Source: SZUA-426 sp041666155
Lineage (GTDB): Bacteria > Spirochaetota > Spirochaetia > Treponematales > Breznakiellaceae
Direction of reading: 5' to 3'
DNA length: 14,560 nt
Assembly: GCA_041666155.1 (NCBI GenBank)
Contig: JBAYHM010000094.1
Coordinates: 1 to 14,560 of the forward strand
The notes under the pieces were generated by a model. It did not search any database, had not been told where the DNA came from, and saw only the letters and a program-made list of their open reading frames with translations. Below are positions 1 to 6,204 of the stretch, piece after piece. Numbering within the stretch: the stretch's first letter is position 1; the number at the start of each line of letters is the position of its first letter. Position numbers and translations under genes: made by a program.

Positions 1-99
1 AAACTGGCCGATGACCTGATGGCCGCCGGACATATCGCCAAGCCTCCGGTGGAGATGCTGGAAAAGGCAATGGCCGCGGCTATAGCGGCGGTGAGGTAA
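1..99 (+). CDS. C-terminal end of an unidentified protein (5' truncated)
   Basis: Frame 1 is open from the first base to a TAA at 97-99 and gives 32 residues rich in Ala, Met and Leu, ending AAAIAAVR. The codon use matches the neighbouring genes, and a strong terminator follows 45 bases after the stop, so this is very likely the true end of a gene entering from the left. The sequence around LADDLMAAGHIAKPP is vaguely like the C-terminal helices of periplasmic SsuA/NMT1-type substrate-binding proteins. That resemblance is too weak for an assignment, so no function is given. Confidence 0.6.
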   Translation, partial: KLADDLMAAGHIAKPPVEMLEKAMAAAIAAVR

Positions 100-144
100 G
101 CTTCACTCATTGAATCGGGGCAATGCTGCCGCGATGATATTTTG

Positions 145-180
145 CCGCTCGGAAACCTTTCAGGTCCGGGCGGTTTTTTT
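145..180 (+). terminator. Rho-independent terminator of the upstream gene
   Basis: CCGCTCGG (145-152) pairs with CCGGGCGG (166-173) through 8 bp including one G-T wobble. An inner ACC/GGT pairing closes a TTTCA loop, with two unpaired A bases between the stems. Seven T follow directly (174-180). It ends transcription of the gene that stops at 99 and separates it from the promoter beginning two bases later. Confidence 0.85.
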
Positions 181-181
181 C

Positions 182-210
182 TTGACATGATCTCTTGTTG
201 TAATTATGCT
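182..210 (+). promoter_or_regulatory. Sigma-70-type promoter of the Rrf2 regulator gene
   Basis: A perfect -35 TTGACA (182-187) is followed after 17 bases by a -10 TATGCT (205-210). The expected transcription start is near 216-218, only a few bases before the chosen ATG at 221, so the message would be leaderless or nearly so. The -10 lies inside the inverted repeat 197-219, so a bound repressor would block polymerase. Confidence 0.75.
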
Positions 211-219
211 AGTTACAAC
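197..219. promoter_or_regulatory. Putative Rrf2-type operator, copy 1
   Basis: GTTGTAA (197-203) and TTACAAC (213-219) form a perfect 7-bp inverted repeat with a 9-base spacer that contains the -10 box. The same arms and the same spacing, with one mismatch, recur upstream of the next gene at 706-728. A repeat placed on the promoter of a regulator gene and repeated before its neighbour is what is expected of an autoregulated local repressor. Confidence 0.7.
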
Positions 220-220
220 G

Positions 221-664
221 ATGCGAATAGCTAGCCGTTTTGCCGTGGCGGTGCATATGCTCATACTCATGGACGAATGCGCGAAGCGCGGAACTTCGTG
301 TACATCGGAACTTATGGCCGGCAGCGTCAATACGAATCCGGTGGTGATACGGAAACTTTCCGGTCTCCTCAAGCGGGCCACCCTCATTGAAGTGCGGGCG
401 GGAACAGGCGGCGCCTTCGTGACGAAGCCCCTCGCGGTCGTGCGCTTATTGGACGTGTATCGGGCGGTGGAAGCGGTAGAGCCGCCCGGTCTTTTTTCCC
501 TCCACGATCAGCCGAATCCCGCTTGTCCGGTGGGAGCGAATATCAACGGCGCGCTAGGCGAGGTTCTTGGGGAAGCGCAGACGGCGATGGAGGCGGTACT
601 GGAAAAACGGACCGTCGCAGACGTGCTTGCCGGAGTCATCGCGCGCTCCCGAATTGGGAAGTAA
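221..664 (+). CDS. Rrf2-family transcriptional regulator (YwnA-like, single-cysteine type)
   Basis: A 147-residue protein beginning MRIASRFAVAVHMLILM, the standard opening of Rrf2 winged-helix repressors. Helix-turn-helix and wing lie at about residues 25-70, and a dimerisation region follows. The C-terminal half has only one cysteine, C102 in NPACPVG. The three-cysteine set that holds a 2Fe-2S cluster in IscR and NsrR is therefore absent, and the NPxCPVG motif matches the YwnA-like branch. C102 may sense thiol or electrophile stress (inference). An in-frame ATG at 206 exists but lies in the -10 box, so the start at 221 was chosen. No Shine-Dalgarno site precedes it. The protein probably represses itself and the NAD(P)-binding gene downstream through the paired inverted repeats. 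Confidence 0.9.
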   Translation: MRIASRFAVAVHMLILMDECAKRGTSCTSELMAGSVNTNPVVIRKLSGLLKRATLIEVRAGTGGAFVTKPLAVVRLLDVYRAVEAVEPPGLFSLHDQPNPACPVGANINGALGEVLGEAQTAMEAVLEKRTVADVLAGVIARSRIGK

Positions 665-705
665 TAATTGGTTTTTGAAACAGAATGTGGTGGTTTTTAA
701 GCGCT

Positions 706-728
706 GTTGTAACTACCGTGAATACAAC
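706..728. promoter_or_regulatory. Putative Rrf2-type operator, copy 2
   Basis: GTTGTAA (706-712), a 9-base spacer and ATACAAC (722-728) match the operator at 197-219 in arm sequence and spacing, with one base changed in the right arm. It ends just before the GGAGG ribosome binding site of the gene at 741. No convincing -35/-10 pair was found here; weak candidates lie within 675-724. Binding here could block initiation or act as a roadblock to read-through from the regulator gene. Confidence 0.6.
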
Positions 729-740
729 GTGGAGGCTGAT

Positions 741-1373
741 ATGAAGAACATCGTATTGATCGGCGCGACCGGAAATATCGGATCGCGGATACTGGCGGAA
801 GCCCTATCGCGGGGCTTCCCGGTGACGGCCGTCGCACGGGATACTGCCAAGTTGGCGTCGCGGAACGGCCTTCGCGTCGTCAAAGGGGACGCGCTCCGGC
901 CCGAGGCCTTTGCTGAAGTCCTGCGCGGCGCGGATGCCCTCGTCGGCGCTCTCTCCCCCTCCTTCACCGATCCAAAGCCTTTCGTTGAGGCCAACAAAGC
1001 CCTCGCGCGCGCGGTCGCCGAATACGGCGTCGGCCGTTTCATCGTGGTGGGCGGCGCGTCGACCACCCTTAACGAGAAGGGCGTCAGGCTTTTCGACACA
1101 GGCGCTTTTCCCCCGGAGTGGAAGCCCTATCTCCAGGCGCACGTCGATACGCTCGACTTCCTCAAGGAATCCAAGATAGCCTGGACCTATTTCAGTCCCG
1201 CGATGACGATAGAGGCGGGAATACGGACCGGCGTGTACCGTGCAGGCGGAAACGCGATGCTGAAGGACGCTGCGGGTAATAGCCGAATCAGTTATGAGGA
1301 TTACGCGGCAGCCCTGGTCGATGAACTGGAATCAGGCGCGAATATCCACGCGCATTTTACCGCCGCGTATTGA
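741..1373 (+). CDS. NmrA/YwnB-like NAD(P)-binding protein (atypical short-chain dehydrogenase)
   Basis: A 210-residue Rossmann-fold protein. The N-terminus MKNIVLIGATGNIGSRIL carries the GxxGxxG dinucleotide motif (G8, G11, G14) typical of atypical SDRs and NAD(P)H-binding proteins of the NmrA/YwnB group. A second conserved strand is RFIVVGGAST, and the C-terminal part (YFSPAMTIEAG, then SRISYEDYAAALVDELE) fits the family. The length is normal for the short YwnB-type members. The start at 741 follows GGAGG (731-735) at good spacing; a longer open frame reaching back to 567 overlaps the Rrf2 gene and was rejected. Rrf2 plus NAD(P)-binding protein pairs are common in bacteria, and the shared operator supports co-regulation. 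The substrate is unknown; a quinone or oxidative-stress role is a guess. Confidence 0.88.
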   Translation: MKNIVLIGATGNIGSRILAEALSRGFPVTAVARDTAKLASRNGLRVVKGDALRPEAFAEVLRGADALVGALSPSFTDPKPFVEANKALARAVAEYGVGRFIVVGGASTTLNEKGVRLFDTGAFPPEWKPYLQAHVDTLDFLKESKIAWTYFSPAMTIEAGIRTGVYRAGGNAMLKDAAGNSRISYEDYAAALVDELESGANIHAHFTAAY

Positions 1374-1396
1374 AGGATCGCGCATTGAGAGCTACT

Positions 1397-1421
1397 CTCC
1401 GTTCGGGATATCCCGACGGAG
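1397..1421 (+). promoter_or_regulatory. Hairpin covering the ribosome binding site of the GNAT gene
   Basis: CTCCG (1397-1401) pairs with CGGAG (1417-1421), and TCGGG/CCCGA pair inside around an ATAT loop, with a single unpaired T at 1402. The right arm contains most of the GGAGG (1418-1422) that serves the TTG start at 1429. In RNA the hairpin would hide the Shine-Dalgarno sequence. It is followed by ATTCTTTT, so it could also act as a weak terminator after the gene at 741. Confidence 0.55.
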
Positions 1422-1428
1422 GATTCTT

Positions 1429-1923
1429 TTGAGAGTGACCATGCGCTTTGCTGACGAGACCGATGTTCCGCTCATCCTGGATTTCATCAAAAAACTTGCC
1501 CGTTACGAAAAACTGGAAGACAAAGTAGTCGCGACCGAAGAAGTGCTGCGCGACCAACTTTTCGTGCGCAAGGGCGGGGAAGTGGTGTTCGCCGAAGTCG
1601 AAGGCGTGCCCGTCGGCTTTGCTCTTTTTTTTTACAATTTCTCCACTTTTCTGGGTATGCGCGGCATCTACCTGGAAGACCTGTACGTGGATGAGTCACA
1701 TCGCGGTAAAGGGTATGGACGAGCCCTGCTCGCGTACTTGGCGCGTCTGGCGAAGGAACGCGACTGCGGCCGCTTGGACTGGTGGGTGCTAAACTGGAAC
1801 GCGCCCTCCATCGCCTTCTACAAGTCCCTGGGCGCCAAACCTATGGACGAGTGGACCACCTTCCGGCTCACCGGCGCGGCGCTGACCGCGTTGGCGGATG
1901 AGGGGCGTTCGGGAAATTATTAG
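1429..1923 (+). CDS. GNAT-family N-acetyltransferase (spermidine/thialysine acetyltransferase-like)
   Basis: A 164-residue acetyl-CoA-dependent acetyltransferase. The N-terminus fits the family pattern (IR-A---D-P-IL followed by L-RYEKL). Motif A is intact: IYLEDLYVDESHRGKGYGRALL contains the R/Q-x-x-G-x-G/A acetyl-CoA loop (RGKGYG). The motif B region, VLNWNAPSIAFYKSLGA, has the conserved Asn and Tyr. IYLEDLYV together with LNWN-A---Y-SLGA resembles the SSAT/SSAT2 branch, which acetylates polyamines or thialysine; the substrate here is unproven. The TTG start at 1429 was chosen because GGAGG (1418-1422) sits six bases upstream and the N-terminus then aligns with homologues. GTG 1435 and ATG 1441 are alternatives. 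It lies 55 bases after the NmrA-like gene and could be partly co-transcribed. Confidence 0.85.
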   Translation: MRVTMRFADETDVPLILDFIKKLARYEKLEDKVVATEEVLRDQLFVRKGGEVVFAEVEGVPVGFALFFYNFSTFLGMRGIYLEDLYVDESHRGKGYGRALLAYLARLAKERDCGRLDWWVLNWNAPSIAFYKSLGAKPMDEWTTFRLTGAALTALADEGRSGNY

Positions 1924-1947
1924 GATAGCCTCGGTTTCACGGCTATC
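1924..1947. terminator. Weak hairpin between convergent genes
   Basis: GATAGCC (1924-1930) and GGCTATC (1941-1947) form a perfect 7-bp stem with a 10-base loop directly after the GNAT stop codon. It overlaps the stop of the minus-strand nuclease gene. T-tracts on both sides are short, so termination strength is doubtful. Its position between two converging genes suggests a bidirectional terminator. Confidence 0.4.
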
Positions 1948-3079
1948 ATTTATAGTGATCAGTTATTTCCGTCTGATTGACACCGAGTGTTTTCGCCGCC
2001 TCCGCGGGTGTTTTCCCCGATTCAATGAGGCTTCTAAACGCCGCGACTAACGCGATTTTCGATTCCCTTTTCGTTTTCTCGGCCTCGTCGATCATTTTAG
2101 CCGCTTCGTGAACTTTCCGTTCCGTTTCACGTTCTCGCAGTTGAATGGCCCTGCGTCGGTTCTCCGTTTCCTCGGCTAATCGATCTGTTTCTAGCCGGAA
2201 AGCCTCATCCTGCTTGCGCTGAGCCTCATCCTGCTTGCGCTGAGCCTCATCCTGCTTGCGCTGAGCCTCATCCTGCTTGCGTTGCGCCTCGTCTTGCTTA
2301 CGTTGAGCCTCGTTTTGCTTGTATTGAGCCTCCGCCTCTTCTTTGAGCGCGTTGTTCCAGCGCACTTTGTCCATATAGCTTTCGTACGCCATGCGTTTGG
2401 CCCAACTGTCGTTGAAGCGTTTGGTTTCGGTGACAGCTTTCATGAAGACCTCGCTCCGGATTTGCGGTGGAATTTCCGACGTAAGAGACAGTTCCTTACC
2501 GTGCGCGAAAAAGAAAAGCCACTGCTCGATTCTCTTCTTAAGGATAACGTTTTTGTTCCATTTTTTCAATTCTATGACAACGATAGCCGGGTAGTCTCCC
2601 AAAGTGGTTCCATACCGATCCCGGAAGCGGTAATCGGTGACGGCTCCAGACGAATCTGATGGATGACAGGGAAGCCTATCTCGCAGGAGCCATATGGCGA
2701 CGACGGGTTTGAGTTCCGAATACGACTGCCCTTTTTCCAAAGTCGATGCGTACAGCTGCCCCGCGCCGAAAAGCATACGGTCGATAAGAGGTCCGCCGGG
2801 ATCGAGCTGGACTTCGATTTGAAAGACGCGGCCGGTCGCATCCTTAGCCCGCACATCCACTTCCGTTTCTTTCTCCTGGGCGTATCTGCGAAGATTCCGT
2901 GGCGGAACCAGTTCGATAGAAACGGCCAGGGGCGTTCCGATGAACTCCAAGACGGCGTTCAGGAAGTCCAGGAGGATGTCCTTGTTCGTCTCTGTTCCAA
3001 ACAGGACCTTGAATACAGGGTCGACCAAAGGATCGATGGGGATGGGTTCCGGCGGTTTTCTCGCTTTCATACCATGCAT
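1946..3079 (-). CDS. Rpn-family PD-(D/E)XK nuclease / putative transposase (TIGR01784-like) with repeat coiled coil
   Basis: About 377 residues. The N-terminal domain (DPLVDPVFKVLFGTE, then ILLDFLNAVL) is typical of the Rpn/PDDEXK_2 family, annotated as recombination-promoting nuclease or putative transposase. The probable catalytic core is D75 in EVDVRAKDATG followed by the E89-x-Q91 pair in FQIEVQ, a PD-(D/E)XK variant with Gln in place of Lys. After about residue 240 comes a long charged coiled coil with six 7-residue units of the KQDEAQR type, then a C-terminal helix-turn-helix-like segment (SGKTPAEAAKTLGVNQTEI). ATG 3079 or ATG 3070 (MKARKPP) is the likely start, without a clear Shine-Dalgarno site. 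A GTG at 3205 would add 42 unconserved-looking residues. The family promotes RecA-independent DNA exchange in E. coli; the role here is unknown. Confidence 0.82.
   Translation of the reverse strand: MHGMKARKPPEPIPIDPLVDPVFKVLFGTETNKDILLDFLNAVLEFIGTPLAVSIELVPPRNLRRYAQEKETEVDVRAKDATGRVFQIEVQLDPGGPLIDRMLFGAGQLYASTLEKGQSYSELKPVVAIWLLRDRLPCHPSDSSGAVTDYRFRDRYGTTLGDYPAIVVIELKKWNKNVILKKRIEQWLFFFAHGKELSLTSEIPPQIRSEVFMKAVTETKRFNDSWAKRMAYESYMDKVRWNNALKEEAEAQYKQNEAQRKQDEAQRKQDEAQRKQDEAQRKQDEAQRKQDEAFRLETDRLAEETENRRRAIQLRERETERKVHEAAKMIDEAEKTKRESKIALVAAFRSLIESGKTPAEAAKTLGVNQTEITDHYK
2202..2327 (-). repeat. Six tandem 21-bp units coding a heptad repeat
   Basis: Six consecutive 21-bp units begin with GCC TC on the plus strand at 2202, 2223, 2244, 2265, 2286 and 2307. 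The first three are identical; the fourth differs in the last bases, and the fifth and sixth are progressively diverged. On the minus strand each unit encodes a variant of KQDEAQR, one coiled-coil heptad. Copy-number changes would keep the reading frame, so this is a candidate variable-number tandem repeat that alters coiled-coil length. Confidence 0.95.
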
Positions 3080-3307
3080 AGGGATGGAATTGCCATATTG
3101 CTTGTGATTCGCTTGATGGATTTTTGTTTTGTCCTGATCAATAGACACAATCTGGAGGGAAGAAGAAAAGTCAGAAGTTTCAAAGAAAATAAACCACGAA
3201 ATCACGAAAGGGAATACAGGCTTCCGAAGTTTTTTCGTGTTTTTTCTATTTCGCTACTTCCATCCTCGTGTGAGACCCAATAAGCGCTACCGTAGGCGGT
3301 GAAAGGT

Positions 3308-3355
3308 TTAAAAATCCGGCCGTATCCAAGCAACAATGTGTCGCTTGGATACGGC
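3308..3355 (-). terminator. Strong terminator of the lipoprotein gene
   Basis: GCCGTATCCAAGC (3319-3331) and GCTTGGATACGGC (3343-3355) are a perfect 13-bp inverted repeat with an 11-base loop. Read on the minus strand, the stem is followed by CGGATTTTTAAAC, giving a five-T tract four bases after the stem. It lies just after the lipoprotein stop codon at 3363. The remaining sequence from here to 3080 shows no gene that can be supported. Confidence 0.85.
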
Positions 3356-3362
3356 GAAATCT

Positions 3363-4955
3363 TTATGGCCGAATAGTGAGTGTTCTATCCGCGGCGAATG
3401 TGCTGGTACCGCTAATAGTAAGAACCGTGGAGTCCCCGCTTATGTAATCCCCGGAGACCGGCTCGCTCAACCAGCTTCCGACGTCGTAAACTATCGCATA
3501 GACCATGAAAGACCCGGCTGGGACGTTTGGGATCGTGTACGCGAAGGAATTCCCCGTTACCGTGCCGAACGCGTACGCGACTTGGCCGCCGTCTCCCCCG
3601 TCGTGGTTAGTATCTACCTGAACGGTGTAGGCTTTATTGATGACGTAAACCGGCAGCGTCACGGTTCCGCTTATGGTGGCGCCGGCTGATGGCGAGACGT
3701 TGTTACCGATAAGCGTGTAGGTCGATCCATTCTGATAATTGGCGGTGACCGTATACATCTCCGGGTCGGCCAGTGCCTCCGTCGGCGTTCCCGAGATCGT
3801 ACCGGTTGTGGTGTTGAACGTTAGCCCCGCTGGAAGCGTCGGACTGATCGAATAGGAGTTCACGCCCCATGGGTGCGGCCAAGTCGGGGCATAGTCGGAT
3901 ATCGGCATACCGACGACGTAACTCTTGTAAAAATCGGGATACCAGAAAAAAAGCGAATCCGACGGCGGGGGTGTCGCTCCTCTGATCCGGCACACACGGT
4001 TGGCCGTGATGGTTCCGGTCCCGCTAACATTAACAAATGTTGGGTCAACACTATTATAATCACCATCAATCGGCGCTCCGGGAGTTCCCGTGGTCGCCAC
4101 GTAAACAACGGAGTAAATGTTATAAGCTCCTGTCGGGACGTTTTCCATCGCGTAAGTAAGGGAATCGCCGGTTACATATCCAAAAGCAACGGCCGTTTGC
4201 CCGCCGTTGTCGCCATCGTGATCAGTATCGACAATGACAGAATAGAATTTGTTCGTCACGGTGGCTGGTAGTATTACCGTTCCGGTCACAGTCGCGCCGG
4301 CAGTCGCATAAACGGCAACACCGATCTGGGTGGTTGTCGTCCCATACGTGTTGCTCGCGGTCACCGTATAGACCACGATGGAACTTATCGCCGTCGGCGT
4401 GCCTGAGATGACGCCTGTCGCCGCGTTCAGCGTCAAACCGGCAGGTAGGGCGGGACTTATCGTGAAGGCAGTCGCGTTTCCCGTCACCGTCGGGACGTTG
4501 TTCGTGATCGCCGTACCGACTACGTAGCTGCCGATAGTTTTGGAGTACGAAAGGTTCGAAGGCGCGATAGCCGGTTCCGGCACTGTCACCGCGCACGCCG
4601 CTGTCTTCCCTCCGTCCGTCGTCGTCACCGTGATCGTGGTCGTTCCGGCGGCGATCGCGGTTACCAGACCTGAGGCGTTGACTGTCGCGACGGCGGCGGA
4701 GCCGGTGCTCCAGGTCACGGATTTGTCGCTCGCGTCGGAAGGGTTGATCGTAGCGGTCAGCTGATCTGTGCCGCCGACCGTCAGTGTGGTCGCGCTTTTG
4801 TTGAGGCTGACGGTGCTTACTGATACCGTGCTTGAGCCGCCTCCATCGCCAACCGGCGACGGGCAAGAGGTCAGCGCGCCGGTCAAGACCAGCGCGGCGG
4901 AAAAGATGGCGGCGCGTAGGAAAAACTCGCGAATGACGCTGTTTTTTTGATGCAT
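3363..4955 (-). CDS. Secreted lipoprotein with Big_2 and duplicated He_PIG/beta-domain modules
   Basis: A 530-residue surface or periplasmic lipoprotein. Residues 1-31 form a signal peptide ending in the lipobox LTSC (C31), followed by a Gly/Ser linker. A Big_2 (BID_2) domain spans about 46-125 (LNKSATTLTVGGTDQLTATI, then VTWSTGSAAVATVNASGLVTA). A He_PIG immunoglobulin-like domain spans about 131-215, with SPALPAGLTLNAATGVISGTP. A beta domain of about 105 residues follows, carrying a DTDHDGDNGG loop (from D243). A second He_PIG (SPTLPAGLTFNTTTGTISGTP) and a second beta domain with DTNHDGGDGG (from D448) complete the protein. The loops resemble DxDxDG calcium sites. The start at 4955 is preceded by GGGGGAT and gives the signal peptide; the frame is open upstream to 5180 but that part looks non-coding. 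Its ligand or adhesive role is unknown. Confidence 0.85.
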   Translation of the reverse strand: MHQKNSVIREFFLRAAIFSAALVLTGALTSCPSPVGDGGGSSTVSVSTVSLNKSATTLTVGGTDQLTATINPSDASDKSVTWSTGSAAVATVNASGLVTAIAAGTTTITVTTTDGGKTAACAVTVPEPAIAPSNLSYSKTIGSYVVGTAITNNVPTVTGNATAFTISPALPAGLTLNAATGVISGTPTAISSIVVYTVTASNTYGTTTTQIGVAVYATAGATVTGTVILPATVTNKFYSVIVDTDHDGDNGGQTAVAFGYVTGDSLTYAMENVPTGAYNIYSVVYVATTGTPGAPIDGDYNSVDPTFVNVSGTGTITANRVCRIRGATPPPSDSLFFWYPDFYKSYVVGMPISDYAPTWPHPWGVNSYSISPTLPAGLTFNTTTGTISGTPTEALADPEMYTVTANYQNGSTYTLIGNNVSPSAGATISGTVTLPVYVINKAYTVQVDTNHDGGDGGQVAYAFGTVTGNSFAYTIPNVPAGSFMVYAIVYDVGSWLSEPVSGDYISGDSTVLTISGTSTFAADRTLTIRP

Positions 4956-5031
4956 TTTGATCCCCCGTAGTATGAGATGGAAAATCCTACACCGAAAAAG
5001 AATCCGTTCAGGGTTGAGGGGGCCGAAAATA

Positions 5032-5045
5032 AGTCCACGTGGACT
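5032..5045. promoter_or_regulatory. Perfect 14-bp palindrome upstream of the lipoprotein gene
   Basis: AGTCCACGTGGACT reads the same on both strands and lies 77 bases upstream of the lipoprotein start, between it and the end of the broken membrane protein gene. Size and symmetry fit an operator for a dimeric regulator. No second copy was seen in the window, and no convincing promoter could be placed next to it. Confidence 0.4.
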
Positions 5046-5128
5046 GAATATCTGATTGATTGAAGAAAGTTTTCCGCGGAGGCTGAAGCAAATTGAACCA
5101 CGAAAACGTGAAATTAAATACGCTTTTA

Positions 5129-6088
5129 TTATTTCCGGTCGTCGATAACGGAAACCGAGGTATCGGGAACGAAACGCCACCCTTCCGTCAGGATGTCCCT
5201 CCGTTTGTTCGGATCGATGATGGTTCCCAGTCGAAGCGCGCCGACCACGCGTTTCAATTCGTGTACGCGGTTATACAGGTATTTGTACTTTGGGCAAAGG
5301 GTCGCCTTTGAACAATTGCACGAATCGGTTTCATTGCCGAGCAGGGATTGCGCCGTTTTACAGGTAAGTCGCGGAGCTTCTGTGTTCAAAAACAGAAAGC
5401 GGGCGATCGCGATCGTCTTCGGATTGAACAGGGGCGTGATATCCAGCCGATCCAACAAAAAGAAATCGTCGGTCACGAGCAGTTCACGGCTGGTTTTGCG
5501 GCGAAGGTTCAAGTTCGCAAGGTACAAAAAAACATAGCCCGAAATTGAGTAGGTTGTATCCAATGGCGGGTATCCATCGGGGTTCGCTTCTGACTGAGAT
5601 GGCGTATCCCATCAGAGCTATCCAAGATAGAAAAAAACCGATGATCCCTAGCGTAAATGAGTATAGGCGATCGACGTATCGAAAAAAGATACCGCTGTTC
5701 AAGCGCGGGGCCAGTTCAAGGAACAATGCGTAATGTAGACAGCCGGCTTGAAAGAACAACGAGATAAAGTCGCGGTGAATCAGAGCCGCCGCGACGATGA
5801 TGAGAACAGTCTGAGTAATGAACGACAGCAGCGGCGCGATGACCTCCGTCAGCTTGTTTCCCGTGGTCTTCACGGTCGCGGCGGCGCGTAACCACAGCGC
5901 ATAGGCAATGATTCCGACGACCGGAGCCACCCAGCCCCAGGACGCGACTGGCGTGGCTCCGGCCAGGGAATCGGGCCGGGGAAAAAGGATCGCGACCCCC
6001 CTGCGAGGAGCCATGAAGCCATGCCGAAAAGAGCGACGCCGAACCGAACCATGTTAAGACTGTAAACCGATACCGTCCGCTGGGTCAA
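5129..6088 (-). pseudogene. Polytopic membrane protein gene with two frameshifts
   Basis: Three overlapping minus-strand frames join into one protein of about 320 residues. The first frame (TTG 6088, or ATG 6052) gives VRFGVALFGMASWLLAG. Translation must shift at a run of six G (plus-strand C at 5996-6001) to continue GVAILFPRPD and several hydrophobic helices (for example VVGIIAYALWL, LTEVIAPLLSFITQTVLIIVAAAL and FTLGIIGFFLSWIALMGYAI). It must shift back at a run of seven T (plus-strand A at 5526-5532) to reach LYLANLNLRRKTSRELL and a soluble, Cys-containing C-terminal tail (CNCSKATLC) ending at 5129. One extra G and one fewer T would restore a continuous frame. The family was not recognised. 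It may be a true pseudogene, a phase-variable gene or two assembly indels. Confidence 0.65.
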
Positions 6089-6140
6089 ATAGAGGGTCTC
6101 GATAATACGCCTGCTGAGGACTCAACCCGACAACTCTCTC

Positions 6141-6168
6141 TTGACAAATTCTGATTATGCTACATAAT
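6141..6168 (+). promoter_or_regulatory. Promoter and palindromic operator of the dehydrogenase-transaldolase operon
   Basis: A perfect -35 TTGACA (6141-6146) is followed after 16 bases by CATAAT (6163-6168), a 5/6 match to the -10 consensus. The -10 forms the right arm of a perfect inverted repeat ATTATG-CTA-CATAAT (6154-6168). Its other arm gives CATAAT on the minus strand, which could be a divergent -10 for the membrane protein gene. The 15-bp site shares 11 positions with the central 15 bp of the palindrome at 9706-9724 when both are aligned on their centres, suggesting one regulator for both. Confidence 0.65.
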
Positions 6169-6204
6169 ACATATCATGTTTAACCTGCAAGGAGGCTCCG
6201 TCAC

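Noticed and set aside
206..220. Earlier ATG at 206 as the start of the Rrf2 gene
   Set aside because: It overlaps the -10 box and the operator and lies before the expected transcription start; the family N-terminus begins at the ATG at 221.
567..740. 58-residue N-terminal extension of the NmrA-like protein
   Set aside because: It overlaps the Rrf2 coding region in another frame, contains the operator, and lacks family similarity; GGAGG before ATG 741 decides the start.
2202..2327. Regular 21-bp repeats as a CRISPR array
   Set aside because: Units are directly adjacent with no spacers, are in frame, and encode coiled-coil heptads.
3080..3205. GTG start at 3205 for the Rpn nuclease
   Set aside because: The added 42 residues look non-coding, and the family N-terminus fits MKARKPPEPIPIDPLVDP; an ATG at 3079 or 3070 is preferred.
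2282..3283. Plus-strand open frames opposite the Rpn nuclease gene
   Set aside because: They lack family motifs and ribosome binding sites and mirror the well-supported minus-strand gene.
3193..5106. Similar ACCACGAAA stretches at about 3193 and 5097 as a dispersed repeat
   Set aside because: Only about nine bases are shared before the two sequences diverge, which is too short to support an element.
4956..5180. 75-residue N-terminal extension of the lipoprotein
   Set aside because: The signal peptide and lipobox must be near the N-terminus, and GGGGGAT precedes the start at 4955; the extension includes the palindrome and looks intergenic.
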